NCBI RefSeq assembly: GCF_014637725.1
Contig: NZ_BMFC01000004.1
Coordinates: forward strand, 124,001-188,000
From: Marivita lacus
GTDB taxonomy: Bacteria > Pseudomonadota > Alphaproteobacteria > Rhodobacterales > Rhodobacteraceae
Direction of reading: 5' to 3'
Length of the DNA stretch: 64,000 nucleotides
Positions within the stretch are counted from its first letter, which is position 1. The number at the start of each line of letters is the position of its first letter. Under the pieces are notes generated by a model. It made no database searches. It was not told the origin of the DNA and saw nothing but the letters and a program-made list of their open reading frames with translations. Of the stretch, positions 37,151-45,382 are shown one piece after another. A program made the position numbers and the translations under genes.

Positions 37151-38794
37151 ATGGCACGCTTTATCTTCATCACCGGCGGCGTGGTGTCTTCCCTCGGCAA
37201 GGGTCTCGCCTCTGCCGCACTTGGTGCGCTGTTGCAGGCACGCGGCTTCTCGGTGCGTCTGCGCAAGCTTGACCCCTATCTGAACGTCGATCCCGGCACG
37301 ATGTCGCCGTTTGAACATGGCGAGGTGTTCGTCACCGACGATGGCGCGGAAACCGATCTGGACTTGGGCCATTACGAACGCTTCACCGGCGTGCCTGCCC
37401 GCAAGACCGACAGCATCTCGTCGGGGCGCATCTACACCAACGTGCTCGAGAAGGAACGCCGCGGCGACTACCTTGGCAAGACGATCCAGGTGATCCCGCA
37501 CGTCACCAATGAAATCAAGGACTTCATCTCCATCGGCGAGGATGAGGTCGATTTCATGCTCTGCGAGATCGGGGGCACGGTGGGCGACATCGAAGGCCTG
37601 CCCTTCTTCGAGGCGATCCGCCAGTTTTCCCAGGACAAGCCGCGCGGCCAGTGCATCTTCATGCACCTGACGCTGCTGCCCTACATCAAGGCGTCGGGCG
37701 AGTTGAAGACCAAGCCGACGCAGCACTCGGTCAAGGAACTGCGCTCCATTGGCCTCGCCCCCGACATCCTTGTCTGCCGCTCCGAAGGGCCGATCCCGGC
37801 CAAGGAACGCGAGAAGCTGGCGCTGTTCTGCAATGTGCGCCCCGATTCCGTGATCGCGGCACAGGACCTCAAGTCGATCTACGAAGCGCCGCTGGCCTAT
37901 CACCGCGAGGGGCTGGATCAGGCCGTGCTCGACGCGTTCCAGATCACGCCCGCGCCGAAGCCCAACCTCGAAAAATGGGAAGACGTGGCCGACCGCATCT
38001 ACAACCCCGAGGGCAACGTGAACGTCGCCATCGTCGGCAAATACGTGCAGCTTGAAGACGCCTACAAGAGCATCGCCGAGGCGCTGACCCACGGCGGCAT
38101 GGCCAACCGGGTCAAGGTCAACGTGCAATGGGTCGATGCCGAGATCTTTGAGCGTGAAGACCCCGCCCCCCATCTCGAAGGCTTCCATGCCATCCTTGTC
38201 CCCGGCGGCTTTGGCGAGCGCGGCACAGAAGGAAAGATCAAGGCGGCGCAATTCGCCCGCGAACACAAAGTTCCCTATCTGGGCATTTGCCTTGGCATGC
38301 AGATGGCGGTGATCGAAGCCGCCCGCAACGTCGCGAAACTCCCCGATGCCGGGTCCGAGGAGTTTGACCACGAGGCCGGCAAAAAGCGGTTCACGCCCGT
38401 GGTCTACCACCTCAAGGAATGGGTGCAGGGCAACCAGACCGTCAACCGCACCGTCGCCGACGACAAGGGCGGCACCATGCGCCTTGGGGCCTATGACGCG
38501 GTGCTGACCGAAGGCTCAAAAGTGGCCGGCGTTTACGGCACCACCACCATCACCGAACGCCACCGCCACCGCTACGAGGTCGACATCAAGTACCGCAAGG
38601 CACTTGAGGAAGGCGGGCTCTGCTTCTCCGGCATGAGCCCCGACGGCCGCCTGCCCGAAATCGTCGAATGGCCCGACCACCCGTGGTTCATCGGCGTCCA
38701 GTTTCACCCGGAACTGAAGTCGAAACCGTTTGACCCGCACCCGTTGTTCAAGGATTTTGTGCGGGCGGCGAAGGATGTGTCGAGGTTGGTTTGA
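37151..38794 (+). CDS. pyrG: CTP synthase
   Basis: A 547-residue two-domain enzyme making CTP from UTP, ATP and glutamine. The N-terminal amidoligase domain begins [19 protein letters not shown]; the C-terminal GATase domain has the nucleophile Cys in [11 protein letters not shown] (about residue 380) and the HPELKSKP motif near the end. Full length. Seven bp after its stop starts the AT-rich DUF4145 gene, whose Shine-Dalgarno overlaps the pyrG stop codon. Confidence 0.97.
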   Translation: MARFIFITGGVVSSLGKGLASAALGALLQARGFSVRLRKLDPYLNVDPGTMSPFEHGEVFVTDDGAETDLDLGHYERFTGVPARKTDSISSGRIYTNVLEKERRGDYLGKTIQVIPHVTNEIKDFISIGEDEVDFMLCEIGGTVGDIEGLPFFEAIRQFSQDKPRGQCIFMHLTLLPYIKASGELKTKPTQHSVKELRSIGLAPDILVCRSEGPIPAKEREKLALFCNVRPDSVIAAQDLKSIYEAPLAYHREGLDQAVLDAFQITPAPKPNLEKWEDVADRIYNPEGNVNVAIVGKYVQLEDAYKSIAEALTHGGMANRVKVNVQWVDAEIFEREDPAPHLEGFHAILVPGGFGERGTEGKIKAAQFAREHKVPYLGICLGMQMAVIEAARNVAKLPDAGSEEFDHEAGKKRFTPVVYHLKEWVQGNQTVNRTVADDKGGTMRLGAYDAVLTEGSKVAGVYGTTTITERHRHRYEVDIKYRKALEEGGLCFSGMSPDGRLPEIVEWPDHPWFIGVQFHPELKSKPFDPHPLFKDFVRAAKDVSRLV

Positions 38795-38801
38795 GGTCAG
38801 A

Positions 38802-39521
38802 ATGCCTTCAAGCGAAGACATTATTTCTGCATATTGCCCAAAGTGCGGCGACATGCGCCGCGCCTTTGTTCATGGCAAACGTGAAATTGAATGGCACGAC
38901 GATCATTTGCCCATTCACGGTAGCGAGACTGGTTACTTATTAGAGTGCTGTGGTTGCCAAGAACTTTATTTCCGAAAGGATTCGTTTTTCTCTGAGGCTG
39001 GCCACTTCTCCTACAACCCCATTACTCACCAAGAAGAATATGATCCTGCTATCGAAGTGACATACTTTCCTTCGATCAAGAAACGCCCAAAACCCGCTGC
39101 TTTATCGAAGATGCAAATACAAGACCGGATTTTAGATTCTATCCTAGATGAACTTTATGTAAGCTTGGACAATAACTTAAATTTACTGGCTGCAATTGGT
39201 ATACGCACGGCCTTTGACAGAGCCACTGAGCTAATGGGGATTGATCCGAACCTGCGCTTTAATGAAAAACTGTCGAAGCTTCAAGATGAAGGTTTCATCG
39301 GTGAAACTGAAAAGGATATTTTATCCTCCTTGATTGATGCTGGAAACGCGGCAGCACATCGAGGATGGAAACCGTCCAATGACGATCTTCATTTGATGCT
39401 TGATATTTTTGAACCATTTTTGGAAAGAAATCTACTAACCCGGCATGCGTTCAAGTCTCTGCATGGAAAAGTTCCAAAACGTTCAAAAAAGAAGAGTGAT
39501 GCCCCCAAAAAACAGACATAG
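38802..39521 (+). CDS. DUF4145 domain protein, AT-rich, probably acquired
   Basis: A 239-residue protein with an N-terminal zinc-ribbon-like CPKCG (residues 12-16) paired with a CCGC cluster about 40 residues later, and a C-terminal DUF4145 domain with the characteristic GIRTAFDRATELMG helix and DAGNAAAHRGW motif. DUF4145 is HEPN-like and often occurs near restriction or defence genes; no such neighbour is seen here. Base composition is strikingly AT-rich (about 35-45% GC by eye) against a 62-65% background, beginning right at its start and ending at its stop. GAGGT overlapping the pyrG stop serves as Shine-Dalgarno, so it is likely translated from the pyrG transcript. Confidence 0.8.
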   Translation: MPSSEDIISAYCPKCGDMRRAFVHGKREIEWHDDHLPIHGSETGYLLECCGCQELYFRKDSFFSEAGHFSYNPITHQEEYDPAIEVTYFPSIKKRPKPAALSKMQIQDRILDSILDELYVSLDNNLNLLAAIGIRTAFDRATELMGIDPNLRFNEKLSKLQDEGFIGETEKDILSSLIDAGNAAAHRGWKPSNDDLHLMLDIFEPFLERNLLTRHAFKSLHGKVPKRSKKKSDAPKKQT

Positions 39522-39568
39522 CAAACTTCACGCTTATACTCGCTCGTATAACACCCGCCAAATACCCA

Positions 39569-39701
39569 GCCATCGCCAGACCGCGGGATGGCGATCCTCC
39601 CGTCGAACGACGGCGCTTTATTCCTGCCACTCCCGCGCGCAGAACGAACGCAGCGCCCAGACCTGCCAAATCGCCAGCCCGGGGGGCGGTCTGGCGATGG
39701 C
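39569..39701. repeat. Long-range 16-bp inverted repeat in intergenic region
   Basis: GCCATCGCCAGACCGC (39569-39584) and its exact reverse complement (39686-39701) bracket 101 bp of non-coding sequence between the DUF4145 gene and rlmJ. Smaller stems follow, for example GGCACC-TTC-GGTGCT just downstream. No ORF or transposase trace is seen inside. Confidence 0.6.
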
Positions 39702-39799
39702 GCGGCACCTTCGGTGCTATTCGCGCCAGGCGCTTAGCTCCACCACCCCAAACACAAATCCCCCTACCCGTTCCCCGCCATCTGCCCTATCACGGGCGC

Positions 39800-40567
39800 A
39801 TGCTGTCCTATCAACACCTCTATCACGCGGGCAATGCCGCCGATGTCCACAAGCATGCCGTCCTCGCGCTGGCCCTCGACCGCATGGTGCAAAAGCCCAA
39901 ACCGCTGAGCTATATCGAGACCCATGCCGGGCGTGGCCGCTATGACTTGCGCGCGCCCGAAGCGGTCAAGACCGGCGAGGCGGCGCAGGGGATCGCGCGG
40001 CTGCGCGACGGGTTTCCCAAGGATCACCCCTATATCACGGCGCTGAACGCCCAGCCGGGTGGTCTCTATCCCGGCTCACCCGCTATCGCGCAGGCGTTGT
40101 TGCGACGTGAAGACAGCCTGCACCTCGCCGAACTGCATCCGCAGGAACACGCCGCCCTGTGCGATGCCCTGCGCGCGCCCAACACCCATATCCACCAGCA
40201 GGACGGGCTGGCGCTGGCGCAAAGCCTCTGCCCGCCGACGCCGCGCCGCGGGCTGATGCTGGTGGACCCCAGCTACGAGATCAAGGCCGACTATACCCAG
40301 ATCCCCAAATGGCTGGCCGCGATCACCCGCAAGTGGAATGTCGGCGTGGTGATGATCTGGTACCCGATCCTCACCTCTGGGGCGCACCGCCCCATGCTGC
40401 GGGCGTTGCAGGCCGATCACCCGCAGGCATTGACCCACGAGGTCAGCTTTCCGCCCGCACGCGAGGGGCACCGGATGGTGGGGTCGGGCCTCTACATCGT
40501 GAACCCGCCTTTCGGGCTGGAGGCGGGGCTGAAGCCGCTCTCCGCCGCGTTCCGCCGCCTGCGTTGA
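39800..40567 (+). CDS. rlmJ: 23S rRNA (adenine(2030)-N6)-methyltransferase RlmJ
   Basis: A 255-residue SAM-dependent methyltransferase for A2030 of 23S rRNA. The family start MLSYQHLYHAGNAADVHKH, the SAM motif THAGRGRYDL and the catalytic DPSYE (a DPPY variant used by RlmJ) are all present. Single gene, about 280 bp after the DUF4145 gene and 67 bp before the TerB gene. Confidence 0.95.
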   Translation: MLSYQHLYHAGNAADVHKHAVLALALDRMVQKPKPLSYIETHAGRGRYDLRAPEAVKTGEAAQGIARLRDGFPKDHPYITALNAQPGGLYPGSPAIAQALLRREDSLHLAELHPQEHAALCDALRAPNTHIHQQDGLALAQSLCPPTPRRGLMLVDPSYEIKADYTQIPKWLAAITRKWNVGVVMIWYPILTSGAHRPMLRALQADHPQALTHEVSFPPAREGHRMVGSGLYIVNPPFGLEAGLKPLSAAFRRLR

Positions 40568-40634
40568 TCTCCATGACCGCGCTATCGGGGATGACCCATT
40601 GGCGAAGGCCGCACTTCGACATATATATCCGCGC

Positions 40635-41072
40635 ATGTTTGCAGATTTCCTCAAGCGGCTGACCGCACCCGACCCCGCCCCCTTGCCCGACACAGACGCG
40701 CGGCTTGCGCTGACAGCGCTTCTGGTGCGCGTCGCGCGCACCGATGGTGATTACGACGAGAGCGAGAAAGCCCGCATCGACCGGATCGCCACCACACGGT
40801 ATGGCCTGTCGCCCTTCGAGGCCACGAAACTGCGCTCTGAGGCCGAGACACTGGAATCCGAGGCCCCCGACACAGTCCGCTTTACCGGCGCGATCAAGGA
40901 TTCCGTGCCTTACGAGGACCGGATCGGTGTCATCGAGGCGCTTTGGGAAGTGGTGCTGGCCGATGGCGTGCGTGAGGCCGAGGAAGACGCGCTCTTGCGG
41001 CTGGTGTCCAAGCTGCTGGGCATCAACGACCGCGACAGCGCACTGGCCCGGCAACGCGTCACCAAGGAATGA
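40635..41072 (+). CDS. TerB family protein
   Basis: A 145-residue all-helical protein of the TerB/COG4103 type: a conserved acidic motif ARTDGDYDESEKARID in the first repeat and VVLADGVREAEEDALLRLV in the second. TerB-like proteins bind divalent metal at such D/E positions and have been linked to tellurite and stress responses, but the single-domain proteobacterial forms have no assigned function. Its stop overlaps the next gene's ATG by 4 bp (ATGA). Confidence 0.8.
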   Translation: MFADFLKRLTAPDPAPLPDTDARLALTALLVRVARTDGDYDESEKARIDRIATTRYGLSPFEATKLRSEAETLESEAPDTVRFTGAIKDSVPYEDRIGVIEALWEVVLADGVREAEEDALLRLVSKLLGINDRDSALARQRVTKE

Positions 41073-41806
41073 GCACAGCCAGCCTGCCGATGTACTGGCG
41101 GCCGGAAAACGCGGATCTCTGGCGCGCCTTCTGGGCAGTGGTGCAGGACTGCGCGCAGGCCGAGGGCGTGACCCTGCCGGATCTGACACCACCTGACGCG
41201 CTGCCCGAGGAGTGGTATGCGCATTGGCAGTCGCCCGACCTGGCGCTGTCCCTGACCTGCGGCCTGCCCTTTCGCAGTAGGCTGCACGACAAGGTGCAGT
41301 ATATCGGCACGCTGGATTTCGGCCTTGGCGGCCCGGCCGGACATTATCATTCCCGGATCATCACCCGGCGCGACCTCTCGGGACCACCGCGCGTGCTGGC
41401 CTACAACAGCGCCGACAGCCAGTCGGGCTGGGCCGCGGCGCAGGACATTCCCGACCGCGCATCGCTGACCGCCTACCTGCCCACGGGTGCCCATGACGCG
41501 TCGCTGGCCGCAGTGGCCGAAGGCCGTGCCGACATCGCCTGCCTCGACGCGGTGACATGGCGCATCCTGCAAGAGTTCGATCCCAACGCAGCGCACGTCG
41601 CCCCTGCCGGGATCACGCGCCCCACCCCCGGCCTGCCGCTGATCGCGGCAAAAGCCACCGATCCCGCACCGCTGCGCCGCATCCTGCAGAACGCCACCAA
41701 CGCCTTTGCCCCCGAAGATCCCATGCGCATGGGCGGGCGGATGACCTTCCACGTTCTGCCGCTGGACGCCTATCTCGCCCAGCCCATTCCCGCGCCACCT
41801 GAATGA
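41069..41806 (+). CDS. PhnD-like phosphate/phosphonate-binding domain protein without signal peptide
   Basis: A 245-residue protein resembling the ABC phosphonate-binding (PhnD/SsuA/transferrin-like) fold, with the diagnostic ADSQSGWAAAQ-type ligand loop (residues about 112-122) and ADIACLDAVTWRIL. Unlike transporter-associated members it lacks a signal peptide or lipobox and starts at MSTASLPMYWRPEN, so it is probably cytoplasmic, acting as a ligand sensor or enzyme-like protein. Coupled to the TerB gene by a 4-bp overlap; no permease or ATPase of the phosphonate type is adjacent. Confidence 0.75.
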   Translation: MSTASLPMYWRPENADLWRAFWAVVQDCAQAEGVTLPDLTPPDALPEEWYAHWQSPDLALSLTCGLPFRSRLHDKVQYIGTLDFGLGGPAGHYHSRIITRRDLSGPPRVLAYNSADSQSGWAAAQDIPDRASLTAYLPTGAHDASLAAVAEGRADIACLDAVTWRILQEFDPNAAHVAPAGITRPTPGLPLIAAKATDPAPLRRILQNATNAFAPEDPMRMGGRMTFHVLPLDAYLAQPIPAPPE

Positions 41807-41922
41807 GTGACGCGGCGTTATCGCGCGGGTTCGGACGGCTCAAGTCCAGTTTCTCATTGCATCGCCCGCGATTTTGGCCCCATCCTGCCCTCCATCCCTG
41901 ACCCAACCGCTCAGAGAGCACC

Positions 41923-42696
41923 GTGACAGACACGCCGGTCCTAGACATTCGAAACCTGCACAAGCAGTACGGAAACCTTGAGGTCATCAAGGGTGTCGAC
42001 ATCACCGCACGTCGCGGCGACGTGGTGTCGCTGATCGGATCGTCCGGGTCGGGCAAATCAACCCTGCTGCGCTGCGCCAACCTGCTCGAGGACAGCCAGC
42101 AGGGCGATATCCTGTTCAAGGGCGAAGCGGTGACGTGGAAAGGCTCGGGCCTTGGCCGTCACCCCGCCGATCCCAAACAGGTCCTGCGCATCCGCACGAA
42201 CCTGTCGATGGTGTTCCAGCAGTTCAACCTGTGGGCCCACATGACGATCCTGCAGAACGTGATGGAAGCCCCCGTGACCGTGCTGGGCCGCGACAAGGCC
42301 GAGGCGGAACAGGCGGCGCGCGGGTATCTCGACAAGGTGGGGATCGGCGACAAGTGCGACGCCTATCCCGCGATGCTGTCCGGTGGCCAGCAACAGCGCG
42401 CCGCGATCGCCCGTGCGCTCTGCATGGAGCCCGAGGCGCTTCTGTTCGACGAACCGACCTCGGCGCTGGACCCTGAACTGGAACAGGAGGTCGTCAAGGT
42501 CATCAAGGATCTGGCTGCCGAAGGCCGCACGATGCTGATTGTCACCCATGACATGAAAATGGCCCGTGACGTGAGCAACCACGTGGTGTTCCTGCACCAG
42601 GGCCTGATCGAAGAAGAAGGCGCGCCGGATGACCTGTTCGGCGCACCCAAATCAGAACGGCTGCGGGGATTCCTGTCCTCGACAATGGCCGATTAA
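41923..42696 (+). CDS. Polar amino-acid/polyamine ABC transporter ATPase (HisP-like)
   Basis: A 257-residue ATP-binding subunit with Walker A GSSGSGKST (39-47), Q-loop, signature LSGGQQQR (about 151) and Walker B LLFDEPTSALD (about 173), of the HisP/GlnQ class. It is the first gene of an ATPase, binding protein, permease, permease array (41923-45312). The start is GTG 41923 after AGAGAG. The downstream enzymes suggest that the substrate is a basic amino acid, polyamine or a related amine. Confidence 0.93.
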   Translation: MTDTPVLDIRNLHKQYGNLEVIKGVDITARRGDVVSLIGSSGSGKSTLLRCANLLEDSQQGDILFKGEAVTWKGSGLGRHPADPKQVLRIRTNLSMVFQQFNLWAHMTILQNVMEAPVTVLGRDKAEAEQAARGYLDKVGIGDKCDAYPAMLSGGQQQRAAIARALCMEPEALLFDEPTSALDPELEQEVVKVIKDLAAEGRTMLIVTHDMKMARDVSNHVVFLHQGLIEEEGAPDDLFGAPKSERLRGFLSSTMAD

Positions 42697-42724
42697 CCAC
42701 CCCAAAAACCGGGAGACCAAAATC

Positions 42725-43453
42725 ATGAAAAAAATCATCCTCGGCAGCGCCGCACTGGCCCTGACCGCCTCGATGGCGTTTGCAGGCAGCCACTCCGTTG
42801 TCCGACTGGGCACCGAAGGCGCCTACCCTCCGTACAATTTCATCAACGATGCGGGCGAGGTCGATGGCTTCGAGCGCGAACTGGGCGACGAGCTGTGCAC
42901 CCGCGCCGGGCTGACCTGCGAATGGGTCACGAACGAATGGGACAGCATCATCCCGAACCTCGTGGCGGGGAACTACGACGTCATCATCGCGGGCATGTCG
43001 ATCACCGATGAACGCGACGAAGTCATTGATTTCACAGCGAACTACAGTCAGCCCGATCCCTCGGCCTACCTCGCGCTCGACGGGGCCGACGTGGATTTCG
43101 ACGGCGGTGTGATCGCGGCACAGGCGGGCACCATCCAGGCGGCACAGATCGCCTCTTCGGGCGCCACGCTGGTCGAATTCGCCACGCCCGATGAAACCGT
43201 CGCCGCCGTGCGCAGCGGCGAGGCCGACGCGGTTCTGGCCGACAAGGCCTACCTCCTGCCCATCGCTGAAGAAAACGCCGATGTCGCCATTGTTGGCGAA
43301 GACGTGCTGATCGGCGGCGGCATCGGCATGGGCATCCGCGAAAGCGACACAGAGCTGCGCGACAAGTTCACCGCGGCGATCGAGTCGATGAAGGAAGACG
43401 GCACGCTCAATGCGCTGATCGTGAAATGGCTGCCGGGTTCGGCAACCTTCTGA
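42725..43453 (+). CDS. Periplasmic amino-acid-type substrate-binding protein
   Basis: A 242-residue family-3 solute-binding protein. Signal peptide MKKIILGSAALALTASMAFA (1-20), then GTEGAYPPYNFINDAGEVDGFE, the SBP_bac_3 signature, and the conserved GMSITDERDEVIDFT segment. HisJ/ArtJ-type folds bind basic amino acids. The ATG at 42725 is 28 bp after the ATPase stop. It is followed at once by a GC hairpin (43462-43488) that probably stabilises this part of the mRNA. Confidence 0.93.
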   Translation: MKKIILGSAALALTASMAFAGSHSVVRLGTEGAYPPYNFINDAGEVDGFERELGDELCTRAGLTCEWVTNEWDSIIPNLVAGNYDVIIAGMSITDERDEVIDFTANYSQPDPSAYLALDGADVDFDGGVIAAQAGTIQAAQIASSGATLVEFATPDETVAAVRSGEADAVLADKAYLLPIAEENADVAIVGEDVLIGGGIGMGIRESDTELRDKFTAAIESMKEDGTLNALIVKWLPGSATF

Positions 43454-43461
43454 AACCGTTC

Positions 43462-43488
43462 GAAGGGGGCGCACACGCCGCCCCCTTC
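43462..43488 (+). terminator. Intra-operon GC hairpin after binding-protein gene
   Basis: GAAGGGGGCG (43462-43471) and CGCCCCCTTC (43479-43488) form a perfect 10-bp stem with a 7-base loop, 8 bp after the stop codon. No U-run follows, so it is better seen as an mRNA 3'-end stabiliser or attenuator that favours binding protein over permease, as in many ABC operons. Confidence 0.6.
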
Positions 43489-43580
43489 ATCTTGCAAGGT
43501 AAACTCAATTTCCAGCCCACCAGAGGCGCGCCATTTTCAGCTTTTGCACAGATCCTGACACGCTCGGCACGGCCCGCTGG

Positions 43581-44414
43581 ATGGCGTGTTACCTCACGAC
43601 CGGCAAACATATGGGCCTTTACTGGTCCTTCGGCACGGTTCTGCTTCTGCTCGCCATCACCGCGCCCGCGGCGCTTGCCTTCGGCTTTGGCGGAGCCTCT
43701 GCCGCGCGGTCGAAAATCGCGCCCCTGCGCTGGTTCGGCAAGGGCTACATCGCCATCGTGCGCGGCGTGCCGGATATCGCGTTTTTCCTCTTCTTCGTGC
43801 TGGCACTCGACATCTTTTTTGAGTGGGTCCGCCACGAGATCAAATGCCCCGACTGGGACCAGGAGATCTGGCAGGGCAATGATTTTGTCGTCTGCGATAT
43901 CGCCAAGCTGCCGATGAACAACGCGCCGCAATGGGTGCATGAAAGCTACGGCTTCCTGCTGGCGGTTCTGACCTTCGCCATCGTCTTCGGCGCATTCGCA
44001 GCCAACGTGCTTTACGGCGCCATGCGCGCCGTGCCGCACAACCAGCTCGAAACCGCCGAAGCCTACGGCATGTCGCGCAGGCAGGTCTACTGGCGCATCC
44101 TCGTGCCGCAGATGTGGGTCTTTGCCCTGCCCGGCCTGTCGAACCTGTGGCTCGTGCTCATCAAGGCAACGCCGCTGCTGTTCCTGCTGGGGGTCGAGGA
44201 TATCGTCTACTGGGCGCGCGAACTGGGCGGCGCGAAGACACCGCGCTTCACCGATTACCCGCATGGCGACTGGCGCATGTGGTACTTCCTCGGGCTGCTG
44301 ATCTTCTACCTCGCGTTCACACGCGTGTCGGAAATCGTCCTCGACCGGGTGATGCGCAAGCTCACGCATGGTCAGGCGACGCTTGCCGGCGAAGCCCAAA
44401 GGAAAGCGGCATGA
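43581..44414 (+). CDS. ABC transporter permease (HisQ-like)
   Basis: A membrane permease of at least 277 residues with the conserved EAA loop ETAEAYGMSRRQVYWRILVPQ (about 154-174) and about five helices. Start uncertain. From ATG 43581 the N-terminus (MACYLTTGKHMGLYW) lacks the upstream FCTDPDTLGTARW segment that is in frame and looks conserved; an AUU at 43533, preceded by AGAGG, would restore it. A long periplasmic loop (about 72-115) is unusual but is seen in homologues as I remember them. Pairs with the next permease. Confidence 0.88.
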   Translation: MACYLTTGKHMGLYWSFGTVLLLLAITAPAALAFGFGGASAARSKIAPLRWFGKGYIAIVRGVPDIAFFLFFVLALDIFFEWVRHEIKCPDWDQEIWQGNDFVVCDIAKLPMNNAPQWVHESYGFLLAVLTFAIVFGAFAANVLYGAMRAVPHNQLETAEAYGMSRRQVYWRILVPQMWVFALPGLSNLWLVLIKATPLLFLLGVEDIVYWARELGGAKTPRFTDYPHGDWRMWYFLGLLIFYLAFTRVSEIVLDRVMRKLTHGQATLAGEAQRKAA

Positions 44415-44449
44415 TCCTGGTATGCGCCATATCCCGATGGTGCCGGAAC

Positions 44450-44501
44450 GCGTCCGCTTTGCGGACGCTGCCTCAGGCGCGCCGCCGCCTTCGGAGGCAG
44501 C
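44450..44501 (+). promoter_or_regulatory. Overlapping hairpins that cover the Shine-Dalgarno of the second permease gene
   Basis: GCGTCCGC-TTT-GCGGACGC (44450-44468) and GCTGCCTC (44467-44474) pairing with GAGGCAGC (44494-44501) form two adjacent perfect 8-bp stems that share two bases. The second stem buries the GGAGG at 44493-44497 that serves the ATG at 44506. Confidence 0.45.
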
Positions 44502-44505
44502 GGGC

Positions 44506-45312
44506 ATGAGCTGCTGGGAGACCATTGCGGATTACAGCTTGCGCTCCATCGGCATCGGCGAACGCGCCCTGCCGCGCGAGGGTTTCACGCTCTGCCAGCA
44601 ATTCACCCTGATCGGGTCGGGGATGATCTGGAACGTCTATTTCGGCGTACTGGCCTTGTCGGCCGGGTTCTTCCTCGCCACCGCCGTGGCCTTGGGCAAG
44701 GCCTCGAACAATGTGGTGATCCGCAAGGCCAGCGCGTGGTTCATCTTTCTCTTCCGTGGCTCGCCACTCTTCATCCAGTTCTTCTTTGCCTACTTCCTGT
44801 TCCTCAGCCTCAAACCTGTCTCGCCGATCTTCGATCCCTTCACCTCGGCCTGGCTGGGCGCACTGATCGTGCTGTTCCTCAACACCGCCGCCTATTCCGG
44901 AGAGATCTTCTACGGTGCTCTGCAATCGGTCCCGCGCGGCGATATCGAGGCAGCCGATGCCTATGGCATGACCGGCTGGACCCGGTTCAGGCGGGTGACA
45001 TGGCCCACCATGCTGCGGCTTGCCTGGCCTGCCTACACGAACGAGGCGATCTTTCTCTTTCACGCCACCACCCTAGTCTATTTCTCGGGCTTCCCGGCGT
45101 GGCAGCAAAAGGGTGACGCGCTCTATTATGCGAATTTCTTTGCCGACAAGACCTTCAACCCGTTCATCCCCTACCCGATCCTTGCCTTCTATTTCATCCT
45201 GTTGACGCTGGTCATCATCAGCCTCTTCGGTTTGATCAATCGCCACCTGAACCGGCACCTGCCGGAAGAAACCCGTGCCCGGATCAAGCTGAAACTCAAC
45301 GTCATCCGGTGA
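44506..45312 (+). CDS. ABC transporter permease (HisM-like)
   Basis: A 268-residue permease beginning MSCWETIADYSLRSIGIGE, with the EAA loop EAADAYGMTGWTRFRRVTWP (about 150-169) and FRGSPLFIQFFFAYFLF in the second helix region. The ATG at 44506 is chosen because GGAGG lies 8 bases upstream and the start aligns with the family; a 46-codon longer frame exists. It is the last gene of the transporter operon; 70 bp separate it from the first gamma-glutamylation enzyme. Confidence 0.9.
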   Translation: MSCWETIADYSLRSIGIGERALPREGFTLCQQFTLIGSGMIWNVYFGVLALSAGFFLATAVALGKASNNVVIRKASAWFIFLFRGSPLFIQFFFAYFLFLSLKPVSPIFDPFTSAWLGALIVLFLNTAAYSGEIFYGALQSVPRGDIEAADAYGMTGWTRFRRVTWPTMLRLAWPAYTNEAIFLFHATTLVYFSGFPAWQQKGDALYYANFFADKTFNPFIPYPILAFYFILLTLVIISLFGLINRHLNRHLPEETRARIKLKLNVIR

Positions 45313-45351
45313 ATTCCGCTTGCCAATTCAGGGGCACAGCGCCTATCCATT

Positions 45352-45371
45352 AATTTGATCAAATTATCAAA
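45352..45371. promoter_or_regulatory. AT-rich inverted repeat before the first GS-like gene
   Basis: TTTGAT (45354-45359) and ATCAAA (45366-45371) are separated by 6 bp, and the nested AATTTGATCAAATT (45352-45365) is itself a perfect palindrome. It lies 11 bp before the ATG at 45383, a good position for a repressor. No regulator gene is in the window. Confidence 0.4.
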
Positions 45372-45382
45372 ACGGCTCTAAA

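Noticed and set aside
38802-39800. Insertion sequence or prophage around the AT-rich gene
   Set aside because: No transposase, integrase or terminal repeats flank the gene; only the internal inverted repeat downstream is seen.
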